A stretch of 64,000 bases of DNA from Ktedonobacter sp. SOSP1-85 (GTDB taxonomy: Bacteria > Chloroflexota > Ktedonobacteria > Ktedonobacterales > Ktedonobacteraceae). Made by a program: the position numbers and the translations under genes. Each line of letters begins with the position of its first letter. The first letter of the stretch is position 1. The stretch is taken from positions 310,001 to 374,000 of the forward strand of contig NZ_BNJI01000003.1 of NCBI RefSeq assembly GCF_016587415.1, given 5' to 3'. Below, piece after piece: positions 51,474-60,997 of this stretch. The notes under the pieces were generated by a model. That model saw only the letters and a program-made list of their open reading frames with translations. It had not been told where the DNA came from and did no database searches.

Positions 51474-52793
51474 ATGATACCTGTTTCTCATGTTCTTGAC
51501 CAGACCATTTTGACCACACTTCTCGATCATGATCCGATGGTGCAAGACTATCGCCAGTTCTTTGCTTTGCTCGATTGGTCCCTCGTCCAGCAGTGGGAAG
51601 GCCAACAATCCTTCCATCGACGTCCACCGACTCATTCCGAAGCAGCCTACATCAAAGCCTTCCTTTTACGCATCCGTGAAGGCTTCATGTACTCGACCCA
51701 ACTGCGACGCTTTCTGCTCAAACATCCCCTGCTCATCATCGAGTTGGGCTTCCATCTGGAACTCGATCCCAAGGCTCCCTACGGCTTTGATGCTCACAAG
51801 ACGCTTCCCTCTCGCTACTGGCTGGGCGAAAAACTGCGCACCCTTGACCCCTTGCTCCTCCAACAGCTCCTTGAGGCAACCGTGCATTCCTTACAGGCAG
51901 AGATTCCTGGTCTGGGCGAAACAGTGGCCTTCGATGTCAAGCACATTTACGCTTGGGTGAAAGAGAACAACCTACGAGCCTATGTCACCGAGCGCTTTGA
52001 CAAACATCAGGTCCTTTCAGGTGATCCTGACTGCAAGCTTGGCGTCAAACGCAGTACCAATCAGGAGCAACCAGATGGGTCGACCAAAGAGAGAAAAGAG
52101 TTGCTCTGGGGATACGGCTCTGGCGTTGCGGCTGCCACGACTCCCGACTACGGCGATGTGGTGCTGGCTGAGTATACCCAACCGTTCAATGAAGGAGATG
52201 TAACCTCCTTTCGCCCCCTCTACCAGCGCGCTGCGGTCGCGCTCCAAGCCTTCCCAATCCATGTGACCGCCGATGCGGCCTTCGATGCCTGGTATGTCTA
52301 CGAAGCCGCCACTCGTCATGGGGGCATTGCAGCCGTTCCTAAGAATGGACATGGCCATCCTGAAATGCTCCGTGATCCTGATGGCGTGCCCAGGTGTGCC
52401 AAAGGGCTCCGCATGACCCCTCGCTTTGCCTTTCAGCATACCAACGGTTACCGTGCTCAGCGTTTCGGCTGCCCCCTGCTCTTCCCCACTCCAACTGGGG
52501 AAACCTGTGAACGACTTTCATCCAATCATGGACAAGGCTGTCACAAAGATCCCAACTGGGAAGCAGGCGGCCTCATGCGTGTCCTGCTGGATCGTAGCAG
52601 CCCGCTCTACAAGGCTGTTTACACTCAGCGCACCAGCTGCGAACGCATCAACAGCCAGGCCAAAGAGCTGGGGATTGAACGACCCCGACTCCGCAACCGC
52701 CGCTCGATTGCCAATCTCAATAGGAGCAAGATTCTTCCCTCATCTCCCCCGCCCGTATCAATCTGTTGCCTCTCCTTTCCGCTCGCCTCGTAA
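51474..52793 (+). CDS. DDE transposase with replaced C-terminal tail
   Basis: 439 residues from ATG 51474 (MIPVSHVLDQTILTTLLDHD). An N-terminal domain (FMYSTQLRRFLLKHPLLIIELGF) precedes a DDE core with TVAFDVKHIYAWVKENN near residue 168 (first Asp), HVTADAAFDAWYVYEAA near 270 (second Asp) and YKAVYTQRTSCERINSQAKELGIERP near 400 (Glu). This is the IS4/IS1182-like layout. After RRSIANLN the last 23 residues (SKILPSSPPPVSICC...) are unlike transposase, so the 3' end appears cut or shifted near 52720. Activity is doubtful. Confidence 0.75.
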   Translation: MIPVSHVLDQTILTTLLDHDPMVQDYRQFFALLDWSLVQQWEGQQSFHRRPPTHSEAAYIKAFLLRIREGFMYSTQLRRFLLKHPLLIIELGFHLELDPKAPYGFDAHKTLPSRYWLGEKLRTLDPLLLQQLLEATVHSLQAEIPGLGETVAFDVKHIYAWVKENNLRAYVTERFDKHQVLSGDPDCKLGVKRSTNQEQPDGSTKERKELLWGYGSGVAAATTPDYGDVVLAEYTQPFNEGDVTSFRPLYQRAAVALQAFPIHVTADAAFDAWYVYEAATRHGGIAAVPKNGHGHPEMLRDPDGVPRCAKGLRMTPRFAFQHTNGYRAQRFGCPLLFPTPTGETCERLSSNHGQGCHKDPNWEAGGLMRVLLDRSSPLYKAVYTQRTSCERINSQAKELGIERPRLRNRRSIANLNRSKILPSSPPPVSICCLSFPLAS

Positions 52794-52999
52794 AGTTACC
52801 CATTCCAGGGCTCCAGACATCACTCGTCCCTGCGCGCTTGCCTGCTTCGCAACAAGCGCCCGCATGAGGCACCCTGAGCCGATGATACCCACTTGTAAAC
52901 GCTAGACTGATAGAGAGCCACTCGCTACCAGAAAAGTGAGCCATGTTCCCAAGAATCCGCTACACTTGAAAAAAATTCAAGCGAGCGGAGGAAAATAAG

Positions 53000-54513
53000 G
53001 TGTATCCCGTGGCACTTCGAGATGAAATTCGCACCTGGGTCTTGATCCAGGGCAAGAGCCAGCGGGCAGCGTCCCGCCACTTCGGGCTCTCACGCAATAC
53101 GGTTGCCAAGCTCCTTACGGAGGAGCCAGCGACCAATGAACGTCAGTATCAGCGTCAGGCACCGACCAAAACGCCTGTGCGCGACGCGGCACTGCCACAC
53201 ATCCAGAAATGGCTTCAAGAGAACGAGTGGCTTGAGCGCTGGGCTCCCAAGCAGTGCTGGACGGCCCATCGCATGTGGGGAGAACTGCGCAAACTCGGTC
53301 TTCCTATCGGAGAATCTACCGTGCGTCTGTTCGTGCAGGAGCTGCGAACGTCGTCGAAGCCAGTGTATGTCCCGCTCGACTTTGCGCCTGGAGAGCGGGC
53401 AGAGTTTGATTTCGGTGAAGCAACCATCATGCTCAAGGGCCAGATCGCCAAAGTTCCTTTCCTGGCCGGGCGGCTCCGCTTTTCGGGGCCATGTTTGTGG
53501 AATGCTTTCCAACTCAACGACAAGAAGCCTTTCTCCTCGGTCAGCGCCATGCCTTTGAGTTCTGGGGAGGCGTGCCGCGCATCGCAGTCTACGACAACCT
53601 CAAGCCGGCGGTGCTTCAAGTACTGCAAGGACATAGCCGCCGCGAGCACGACGTGTTTCTGCACTTTCAAAGTGTCTATCGCTTTGAGGCGCTCTTTGCC
53701 AATGTGCATGCTGGTTGGGAGAAGGGAAGTGTCGAAAATTTGGTGGGCTATGCTCGCCGCAACTACTTTGTGCCGCTTCCCGAGGGCACGGATCTGGAAA
53801 CCATCAATGTGCACCTAGGAGCGTGTTGCCTTTCCGATCAGCAGCGCACGATGGCCAGGCAGACCGATTCTATTGCCGCTCGCCTGGCCTTTGAGCGCAG
53901 GATGCTCGGGCCTCTGCCGACACATGCGCCGGAGCTTGCGCTGGTCGTGGAAGTGCTGGTGCACTCGACCGGACGCGTGCGCTTCCAAACCAACGACTAT
54001 TCCGTTCCCATTCAGTATGCCTATCAGCGCTTAACGCTCAAAGCAGACCCCTTCCGGGTGCGCCTGTATGCAGGTGAAGAACTCGTCGCTGATCATCCTC
54101 GCTGCTATGAGAAATGCCAGGTGATGGAGGATTGGCGCCATTACGTCCCCTTACTCCTGAAAAAGTCCTTCGCTGTTCCCTGGGCCTCGGCTTTGAGGCA
54201 TGGAGAGCTCCCACCAGCCTTTGAAGCGGCACGCCTGGATCTGGTGGCTCATCGTACTGATGGCAATCGCGAGTTTGTCCGCCTGCTAGACCTGTGTCTG
54301 ACGCACTCGGTGGAGGCCGTCGAGACAGCGCTCACCCAGGCACGCACGCAAGGCGGCTGGAGTGCGGATACCGTGCGGCAGCTGCTCAATGTTGCCAGCG
54401 GACAGCAGCCTCCAGCTCCTCCTCTTGATCCGCGAGCGTATCCAGCCTACCAGAGAGTGATGCCCTTGCCAGATCTCTGCGCTTACAATCGTTTGTTGGA
54501 GGTGCAGCCATGA
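53000..54513 (+). pseudogene. istA: IS21 transposase IstA, frame interrupted
   Basis: Begins at GTG 53000 after GGAGG. The first frame holds the HTH (GKSQRAASRHFGLSRNTVAK, residues 14-33) and the start of the integrase core (GERAEFDFGEATI, first Asp). At the TCGGGGCC run near 53482-53488 the reading must move back one base to continue in the second frame with AMFVECFPTQRQEAF, FWGGVPRIAVYDNLKPAV (second Asp) and WEKGSVENLVGYARRNYFVP (catalytic Glu). Joined length is about 504 residues, normal for IstA. This may be a decaying mutation, a sequencing error or a programmed -1 shift on the G-run. Confidence 0.82.
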
Positions 54514-55283
54514 CAGAAACGCTGTGCAATGACATCGTGATCTCCTCCCTCAAGCAACTGCATCTGAACCGGATGGCACGAGAATGTGAGTCGCTGGCTC
54601 GCGAAGCTGAGCAGCGTGGGTTAGGCTATCTCGGCTACTTGCAAGCCTTGCTTGAAGGCGAACTGGCTCAGCGGCACGAGCAGCAGTTGCGCCAACGGCT
54701 CAAAGCCGCAGCCTTTCCCTACCAGAAACGCCTGGAGGACTTTGACTTTTCCCAGGTGCCTTGCATTCCCAAGATCCAGGTATTGGAGCTCGCCCAAGGA
54801 GCCTTCCTGGCGGCGCACGAGAATGTGCTCTTCATTGGCCCCAGTGGGATTGGAAAAACACATCTGCTCATGGGCCTGGGGAGAGCCCTCTGCCTGGCTG
54901 GCTATCGGGTGGTGTTTCGACCAGCGGTCACGCTAGCCACCGAATTGGAAGTTGCGCACAAAGAGCTGAAACTGCCACGCTTGCTGGCTTCGTATCGCCG
55001 GTTTGATCTGATCTTAGTGGATGAGTTGGGCTACCTGCCCTTTTCCAAGCCAACGGCTGAACTGCTCTTCCAGTTCTTCAGTGATCGCTATGAACGGGCC
55101 AGCGTCGCCATCACCTCGAATCTCGCCTTTGCCCAGTGGACGCAGGTTTTTGGCAATGAGCAAATGACGGCAGCACTCTTAGATCGACTGGTGCATCGCA
55201 GCCACATTCTGGCTATGGAAGGCGAAAGCTTTCGTTTCCGTCAGAGCTTGCAGCAGCAGGGCTCGCAGGCTCTAACGGTTTAA
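54510..55283 (+). CDS. istB: IS21 helper ATPase IstB
   Basis: 257 residues, AAA+ ATPase. Walker A IGPSGIGKTHLLMGLG near residue 108, Walker B LILVDELGYLPF near 167, sensor region SVAITSNLAFAQW near 200, and an N-terminal helical domain typical of IstB. Its ATG overlaps the istA stop (ATGA), the usual translational coupling. IstB selects the target and activates IstA; it looks intact even though istA is shifted. Confidence 0.92.
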   Translation: MTETLCNDIVISSLKQLHLNRMARECESLAREAEQRGLGYLGYLQALLEGELAQRHEQQLRQRLKAAAFPYQKRLEDFDFSQVPCIPKIQVLELAQGAFLAAHENVLFIGPSGIGKTHLLMGLGRALCLAGYRVVFRPAVTLATELEVAHKELKLPRLLASYRRFDLILVDELGYLPFSKPTAELLFQFFSDRYERASVAITSNLAFAQWTQVFGNEQMTAALLDRLVHRSHILAMEGESFRFRQSLQQQGSQALTV

Positions 55284-55332
55284 ATGGCAAGGAGGTGGCT
55301 CACTTTTCCATCAGCGGATGGCTCACTATCCC

Positions 55333-57302
55333 GGCTCATCCTCACATTAAGTGAGCCAGCTTGCTTGGACAACGGTTCGGTTTTCTGATAGATTCTCATC
55401 GATGGTTATGTGCTGTTATGTTGCAAGGAGGGCATCATCGATGAGCCAGGCAGACGCCTCTTCTCCCTTTTTACCTCTTCCAGATGGCATGGTCATTGTT
55501 TCTATTGATGCGGAGACGAGCAGGGTGGTCGTTCATCTTGGCTGCTGTTTTTCCATCGCCCACTGTCCCCTCTGCGGGCAGCCATCTGAGCGGATACATG
55601 GCAACTATGTGAGGACAGTTGCAGACCTGCCTTGTGGCGGTCGTCGCATCATTTTGAAGCTTTCCGTGCGCAAATTTGTCTGTGGCACAGCCACCTGTTT
55701 GCGCCAGATTTTCACGGAGCGCCTCTCGGAGCTGGTGCAGTCGTATGCTCGCATGACCAATCGACTGTCGGAAGCTCTCCAAACACTTGGTTTTGCCACG
55801 TGCGGAGAATTAGGAGAACGTCTCGCCCCCAAACTGGGAATGCAGGTTTCAGGCCCCACGCTCTTGCGGAGGATGCGCACGCATGCTTGTCCAGAGCCAT
55901 CTTCCGTACGCATCCTAGGCATTGACGACTGGAGCTGGAAAAAAGGCGTGACCTACGGCAGTATTCTCGTCGATCTCGAATTACGTAAGCCCATCGCATT
56001 ACTGCCAGATCGAACAACCTCGACTGCGGAAGCCTGGCTACGTACCCACCCTGAAGTGGAGGTCGTGAGCCGCGACCGGGGTGGAGATTACGCAGCAGCA
56101 GCCAAAAAAGGTGCCCCCCAAGCGACTCAGGTGGCTGATAGATTCCACCTCTTGCAGAACTTACGTGAAAGGCTCAAAGAGGTCATGGATCGCAAACAAG
56201 ATTGTTTACCTGAAGTCGAAGAGCGCGCTTCTGATGCAATCCCGGCCAAGGCGCGAGGCATCAAAGATCAGGGCATCCTCCAGATGGCAGAACCACTAGC
56301 GGAGTCTGGACCAGAGAAACACTACAAAAACAGATCAGCCTTTCCCAACAAGCAACCAGAAAGGATGAGCTACGACGAATTTCAAAAGCAGGTCCGACGA
56401 GACAAACGCACGGCTCGCTATGAAGATGTGCGTACTCTCGTGGAACAAGGATTCTCACTGCGTGCCATTGCACGGAAATTGCATCTGGCGCGGGCGACGG
56501 TCAGCAAATTTGCTCAAGCTGAGGAGTATCCAGAGATGCACCATCCGAAACGCGGAGAAAAAAGGAGTATCCTTGACCCCTACAAGCGCTACCTCTTAGA
56601 TCGATGGCAACAGGGATGCACCAACGGGGTTCAGCTCTACGATGAGATCAAAGCTCGCGGATATCCAGGATCGGCTCCTCTGTTGGGAATGTTTCTGGCA
56701 GAGCTAAGGAGAAAACACCAGGAGGCCGGATCAGCTTCCGTCTTGAGGCTCGATCCGGCTCTGCGGACGCTCGAAATTCCTCCTTCTCTCCCTCCCAAGC
56801 CTCGTATTACCCGTCGGATGTCTGGGACCCGTGCCTCCTGGCTCTGCGTCAGCCAGCCCGAGAAGCTCGATGAGAAGCAACTCCAGTCGGTTGAGCAGAT
56901 CAGATCGGCGCATCCAGATCTGGAAACCGCCTATCAATTGGGGCAGGGCTTCGTCATGATGCTGGCAGAGCGCCGAGGAGGAGATCTGGACGCTTGGCTC
57001 ACACAAGCTGAACACAGCGGGCTTCCCGAATTCCGCAAAATGGCAAACGGGATTCGCCTCGATTATGTAGCGGTCAAAGCGGCATTTTCGAGCGAGTGGA
57101 GTCAGGGGCAGGTCGAAGCTCAAGTGAACTGCCTGAAGCTTCAAAAACGGATCGTGTTCGGTCGGGCGAACTTCGATCTCCTACGGCTGCGCGTTCTCTG
57201 TCGTGTCTAGCAATCTATGTTCCGTTCTTGCCCTCGTCTTCAGGCTCGTGAAAGATTCCTTTCGTCGTAAGCAAGCTGGCTCACTTAATGTGAGGATGAG
57301 CC
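55333..57302. mobile_element. complete ISL3-family element with 34-bp inverted repeats
   Basis: GGCTCATCCTCACATTAAGT... (55333-55366) and its perfect 34-base complement (57269-57302) bound a 1,970-bp element. It is flanked by the 8-bp target duplication ACTATCCC (55325-55332 and 57303-57310), the normal ISL3 length. It contains one full transposase gene and lies within the right end of the IS21 element, so it arrived later. Confidence 0.93.
55441..57210 (+). CDS. ISL3-family transposase
   Basis: 589 residues from ATG 55441 with AAGGAGG nine bases upstream. N-terminal zinc ribbon CPLCGQPSERIHGNYVRTV and FVCGTATCLRQIF, then HTH, then the DDE core with ILGIDDWSWKKGVTYGSILVDLE near residue 157 and VVSRDRGGDYAAAAKKGAPQATQVADRFH near 210; the last Glu is in the C-terminal SEWSQGQVEAQVNCLKL region. 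An extra HTH_7 (FSLRAIARKLHLARATVSKFA near 340) is inserted, as in the long ISL3 members of Actinobacteria and Chloroflexota. The gene looks intact and possibly active. Confidence 0.92.
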   Translation: MSQADASSPFLPLPDGMVIVSIDAETSRVVVHLGCCFSIAHCPLCGQPSERIHGNYVRTVADLPCGGRRIILKLSVRKFVCGTATCLRQIFTERLSELVQSYARMTNRLSEALQTLGFATCGELGERLAPKLGMQVSGPTLLRRMRTHACPEPSSVRILGIDDWSWKKGVTYGSILVDLELRKPIALLPDRTTSTAEAWLRTHPEVEVVSRDRGGDYAAAAKKGAPQATQVADRFHLLQNLRERLKEVMDRKQDCLPEVEERASDAIPAKARGIKDQGILQMAEPLAESGPEKHYKNRSAFPNKQPERMSYDEFQKQVRRDKRTARYEDVRTLVEQGFSLRAIARKLHLARATVSKFAQAEEYPEMHHPKRGEKRSILDPYKRYLLDRWQQGCTNGVQLYDEIKARGYPGSAPLLGMFLAELRRKHQEAGSASVLRLDPALRTLEIPPSLPPKPRITRRMSGTRASWLCVSQPEKLDEKQLQSVEQIRSAHPDLETAYQLGQGFVMMLAERRGGDLDAWLTQAEHSGLPEFRKMANGIRLDYVAVKAAFSSEWSQGQVEAQVNCLKLQKRIVFGRANFDLLRLRVLCRV

Positions 57303-57328
57303 ACTATCCCCTTGACGTTTACACCACT

Positions 57329-57845
57329 CAAGCAGGCAAATCATGCCATCATGAGGAAAACAGAACCATCGATCTCAGGAGGACCATCCCCACTCCTGCA
57401 ACGCTCGCTTTTCATACAGTTCGTGAAATACTGCGACGTTCCCCCTCATGCAGCGTGATCCTTTCCCCAACTTGTTGCCCGAAGGCCTCCCTCCCTCTTG
57501 CCGGGCAACTCCACGCATCTCCAGCACCATTTCCGCTACACTACTTCTAGTAAGGAGAGCGAGTGGGGCCCCTGATGCGTGTTGCCCGGTGCCATCAGGC
57601 CATCCACAAGCACACCGAGCAACCCTCGCCACTCGGTCATCTCACACCGTCTCGTTTGAGCGTATCTTACAGAAAAGGACACACACTAGAGGCTATTGTG
57701 AACTTTTGACGAAGAAGGTTGGATAAAGAGCAAACCAGAGAGGAGATAGTAAACCTTATCTCTCGCCGTTACCAGCTTTGCAGGCAAGCAAAAGAAGAAT
57801 TGAGAAAGAACCATCGGATAATGTGTCTTTTTATGAAACGAAAGA
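57329..57845. other. 517-bp region without a recognisable gene
   Basis: Right flank of the IS21 insertion up to the AraC gene. It contains short proline- and arginine-rich frames on both strands, none with a ribosome site or known relatives. The sequence joining 52893 to 57329 once the insertion is removed also encodes nothing recognised. Confidence 0.4.
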
Positions 57846-58688
57846 ATGTGTTGTATGCACTCGATCCACTTTGCCATTCTCCCACCTCCAGCCATCCTCA
57901 AAAACGAGGTAGAGTGCGTAAGGATCGCCGACTATCGTGGCGAGGAAGCCGTGACCATTAAAGTCTCTCCCACTGGTGCGCCAGGAATGGTTTTTCATTA
58001 CAATAAGGGGCACGCTGCTCTTGAACACATCGCCACCCATTCGGGACGCAGCTTTTGCCCGCCTCCCCTCTTTCTCTCTGGACCCGTGATCGAGCCCAGC
58101 GTCATGACATACAAAAAAACAGCTTTTACAACGGTGCATGTGATTTTCAAGCCTTCCGCCCTCAAAACCCTCTTTGGGATCAATGCCTCGCAACTTGCTC
58201 CCGGATGGATAGGCCCGCAGGAGTGCGGGGCTCTCGATTTGACAAGTCAATTGATGGAAGCCCGGAGCGGGCAGGAACAGATGGCGCTTCTCACCACCTT
58301 CTTGGTGGCTCTGCTCAAGCAGGAGAAACCGCGAGATATGCTCGTGGAAGAAAGCCTCCGTTTGATCCACGCGCACATTGGTTCGCTGCATGTCAAAGAC
58401 TTGCTGAACACGTTCCATCTCTCTGAACGCCAGTTTGAAAGGCGCTTCACCCAGGCAGTGGGCCTGACCCCCCAGGCGTATCTTCGGGTAAAGCGCTTTA
58501 ATGCAGCGATCCACCTCATCAAAACCAGGCGCTTTGCACGGCTGACCGATGTGGCAGCTGCTCTTAACTTCACTGACCAGTCTCATTTGATTCACGACAT
58601 TAAAGCCTTTTCTGGCATGACTCCTACACGCCTTGCTCAACAGGTCGATGACTTCTATCATGAGCAAGCAGGCTATGCTTTTGTCTGA
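57846..58688 (+). CDS. AraC-family transcriptional regulator
   Basis: 280 residues. The C-terminal AraC/XylS DNA-binding domain is at about 180-265, with two HTHs: LHVKDLLNTFHLSERQFERRFTQAVGLTPQAYLRVKRF and LTDVAAALNFTDQSHLIHDIKAFSGMTP. The N-terminal 150 residues are a DUF6597-like sensor (GPVIEPSVMTYKKTAFTTVHVIFKPSAL). The ATG at 57846 or 57855 starts it. A DHFR-like reductase follows 98 bases later on the same strand, a common pairing, so it is the probable target. Confidence 0.85.
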   Translation: MCCMHSIHFAILPPPAILKNEVECVRIADYRGEEAVTIKVSPTGAPGMVFHYNKGHAALEHIATHSGRSFCPPPLFLSGPVIEPSVMTYKKTAFTTVHVIFKPSALKTLFGINASQLAPGWIGPQECGALDLTSQLMEARSGQEQMALLTTFLVALLKQEKPRDMLVEESLRLIHAHIGSLHVKDLLNTFHLSERQFERRFTQAVGLTPQAYLRVKRFNAAIHLIKTRRFARLTDVAAALNFTDQSHLIHDIKAFSGMTPTRLAQQVDDFYHEQAGYAFV

Positions 58689-58786
58689 TGATGACGGTTT
58701 TTTACAAGTCATCGAGGGATGAGCAAGGTATACTCCAACAAACGAGAGAAGCACCATGGTTTCTCGACAGAAGGAGGAAAGAGTTC

Positions 58787-59371
58787 ATGCGCAAAGTGAT
58801 TGTCTTCACGAATCTGACCCTCGATGGGGTCATGCAGGCCCCGGCGAGGCCAGACGAGGATCGCCGGGGCGGTTTCGAGCACGGCGGCTGGGGAGCGCCC
58901 TACAACGCGATGGCGCTGGCGGGGGATAGCATGCCCACTATCCCTGCCCTGCTACTGGGCAGGCGCACCTACGAGGACTTCTACTCCGTCTGGCCCAAGC
59001 GAACGGACAGCCCTTTCTCGGCAATGCTCAACAACATGCAGAAGTACGTCGCGTCCACCACGCTCTCTGAGCCGCTCCCGTGGATCAACTCCACGCTGCT
59101 CAAAGGCGACGCCGCAGAGACTGTGGCCAGGCTCAAGCAGGAGTCAGGCACGGATCTGGTGATCATGGGCAGCGGAGAGTTGGTCCAGTCGCTCATGCAG
59201 GCGAACCTCGTCGATACGTACGTGCTCCTTATTCACCCGCTAGTGCTGGGATCGGGACGCCACCTCTTCCCGGAAGGCGGTGCAGCAGCCACGCTCCAGC
59301 TTGTCGGCACCAGGACGACAAGCACAGGCGTTGTGATCGCAACCTACCAGTTGGCTAAAGAAAACCGCTAA
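58787..59371 (+). CDS. dihydrofolate reductase-family (RibD C-domain-like) protein
   Basis: 194 residues from ATG 58787 (AAGGAGG nine bases upstream). Family pattern: KVIVFTNLTLDGVMQAPARPDED, LLLGRRTYEDFYSVWPKR, KYVASTTLSEPLPW, DLVIMGSGELVQSLMQANLVDTYVLLIHPLVLGSGRHLFPEGG. These are the YwjB/RibD-C type reductases that bind NADPH; the natural substrate is unknown in most. It lies downstream of an AraC regulator and ahead of a perfect 15-bp hairpin. Confidence 0.85.
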   Translation: MRKVIVFTNLTLDGVMQAPARPDEDRRGGFEHGGWGAPYNAMALAGDSMPTIPALLLGRRTYEDFYSVWPKRTDSPFSAMLNNMQKYVASTTLSEPLPWINSTLLKGDAAETVARLKQESGTDLVIMGSGELVQSLMQANLVDTYVLLIHPLVLGSGRHLFPEGGAAATLQLVGTRTTSTGVVIATYQLAKENR

Positions 59372-59434
59372 AGGAGCCGCTCCTTGCAAAGCTTTCCTTG
59401 ATGCAGCTTCACTCCTCTCCTCTGAGAAGATGCG

Positions 59435-59471
59435 TGCGATCCGCTCCTTTTTCTGTAAGGAGCGGATCGCA
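59435..59471 (+). terminator. 15-bp perfect hairpin downstream of the DHFR-like gene
   Basis: TGCGATCCGCTCCTT (59435-59449), loop TTTCTGT, AAGGAGCGGATCGCA (59457-59471). Located 63 bases after the stop codon; no T-run, so termination is likely but not typical. Confidence 0.5.
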
Positions 59472-59710
59472 GTGAAGTAAGCTCATCCTGAACAAATTCG
59501 ATGGAGAGCAACCTTTTCTGTAATTCGCACTGAGCCCGAAAAGTGAGCAGGTAGATCGATCTGAATAGCTGTGTTGCTCATATCTCGGATCTGGCTCACT
59601 CTTTGGTTCTGCCCACGGATTGCGCAACGAGTTGACGGGTAGCGAACGTCTGCCCCCAAATGGTCTCTTTGAAGGAAAAGAACCACTGTTTTTCCAACAA
59701 GGAGACCTCC

Positions 59711-59899
59711 ATGGCAAGTATCGTCGATTCGTCCGTCCATATCCACACGTCTGCCGAGTTGGCTCCCTGTTCGCCTCCCTGGTTCGGAGAAGTCGTGCTG
59801 CTTATGAAGAGCATCAATGGCCTGGATGGACTCCCGCACACTCACGGAGCGTTTGATTGGCTGCTCGCAACGCCTGATTCTCTTGTCGCACTCTTCTAG
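59711..59899 (+). pseudogene. probable transposase N-terminal fragment
   Basis: ATG 59711 follows AAGGAGA closely. The 62-residue product includes SAELAPCSPPWFGEVVLLMK and GAFDWLLATPDSLVALF, then stops. A segment of the kind (S/L)PWF-x-E-(V/L)-x-L-x-x-x begins several large IS4/IS1380-like transposases in this phylum. The motif TGCCCACGGATTGCGCAACG lies 80 bases upstream, possibly the element end. Confidence 0.35.
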
Positions 59900-59912
59900 G
59901 AGCTTGTAACGC

Positions 59913-60230
59913 ATGCCATCTATTCGACACGCACAACGAACAGGCAGTTCCTTGTTGACCGCTCTTGTTCGCACCTCTCATGCCTACGATGGGCAGTATC
60001 ACGCTATGGTCAAGAACATTGACATCACCTCGGAGCAGATTGAGAAGGATAGTGTCTACGCATGTGAAATTGATGAGCGAATTGTCGGTTTTTACAGCCT
60101 CCTCCCCATCGTGGAGGAGGCCGAGGATGGGAGATCTCGCGCCCCCCACCTACGTTGCCGAGCGTCGTGTCCCTCATCGGAGCGGCTGCGGTGCGTTCCG
60201 CCTACCTACCTTACCAGATCACGGTTATAG
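59913..60230 (+). pseudogene. GNAT acetyltransferase N-terminal stub
   Basis: Residues 14-70, LTALVRTSHAYDGQYHAMVK, NIDITSEQIEKDSVYACEID and ERIVGFYSLLP, match the first half of a small GNAT domain. After EEAEDG the sequence is out of pattern and the acetyl-CoA-binding part is missing. AGGAG ten bases before the ATG suggests that it was once translated. Confidence 0.6.
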
Positions 60231-60997
60231 ACCGCTCGTGCCCAGAGGTAGCCAACCAGGGCGAGGACGACGCACCAGGCGACGGCGAGGATCGCGCTGT
60301 TGCCGTTCGGGGTTCCCAGCAGCAGCCCCCTCAGCGTGTCGATGACAGGCGTGAAGGGCTGAAACTTCGCGAACCAGCGGACCCCAACTGGCATCGAGTC
60401 CGGGCTGACGAATGCGCTACTGGTGAATGGGAGTAGGAGTTGGAAGATGAGGGAGAGGCTATTGGCTCCTGCAGGTGTTTTGCCTATCAGACCGAACACC
60501 ACTCCCATCCATGTGATTGCCAAGGTGAACAACGCGATGAGGCCAAGTGCCGCGATCCAGGTGACGAGACTCGCAGAGGGCCGGAAACCGATGAGCAGTG
60601 CAACCCCGATGACGAGAACGACGCTGATCATCGTCCGTAGCAGGCTTCCAAGGACCTGACCGGTCAGTACTGAGGCACGGAAGATCGCCATCGTGCGGAA
60701 GCGGGCGATGATGCCTTCGTTCATGTCCATGCAGAGGTTGGTCGCAGTCGTTGCGCACCCGCTGCCCACGGTCATCAGGAGAATCGCAGGAGCGACATAG
60801 TTGATATAGCTGCCGCCGTGTGTCCCATAACCCAGGCCAGCACCTATCGCGCCGCCGAAGATATAGACGAACAGCAGCAGCATGACGATTGGCGTCAGCA
60901 GACCGCTCACCGTCATCGTCGGGTTGCGCAGTGAGTGCCGGACATCGCGCCGCAGCATGGTCGCCGAATCGCGGAGTGTCAAGGAAAGAGTGCTCAT
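60206..60997 (-). CDS. ABC-2 type exporter permease (DrrB-like)
   Basis: 263 residues with six membrane helices of the ABC-2 family: VSGLLTPIVMLLLFVYIFGG, YVAPAILLMTVGSGCATTA, MISVVLVIGVALLIGF, WIAALGLIALFTLAITWMGVVFGLIG, and a last LAVAWCVVLALVGYLW. The MNEGIIARFRTMAIFRASVLTGQV loop and FVSPDSMPVGVRWFAKFQPFTPVIDTLRGLL are characteristic of DrrB-type drug exporters. It overlaps the ATPase gene by 4 bases, so both are made together. The substrate is unknown. Confidence 0.87.
   Translation of the reverse strand: MSTLSLTLRDSATMLRRDVRHSLRNPTMTVSGLLTPIVMLLLFVYIFGGAIGAGLGYGTHGGSYINYVAPAILLMTVGSGCATTATNLCMDMNEGIIARFRTMAIFRASVLTGQVLGSLLRTMISVVLVIGVALLIGFRPSASLVTWIAALGLIALFTLAITWMGVVFGLIGKTPAGANSLSLIFQLLLPFTSSAFVSPDSMPVGVRWFAKFQPFTPVIDTLRGLLLGTPNGNSAILAVAWCVVLALVGYLWARAVYNRDLVR

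Larger units (their letters stand above)
52894..57323. mobile_element. IS21-family element interrupted by an ISL3 element
   Basis: Ends TGTAAACG (52894) and CGTTTACA (to 57323) are inverted repeats continuing as related repeats with GCCA...GAAAAGTGAGCCA on the left (52917-52944) and the right (55296-55322). The element is flanked by a 5-bp target duplication CCACT (52889-52893 and 57324-57328), as expected for IS21. It carries istA (frameshifted) and istB, and its right end is split by the 1,970-bp ISL3 insertion. Confidence 0.88.
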
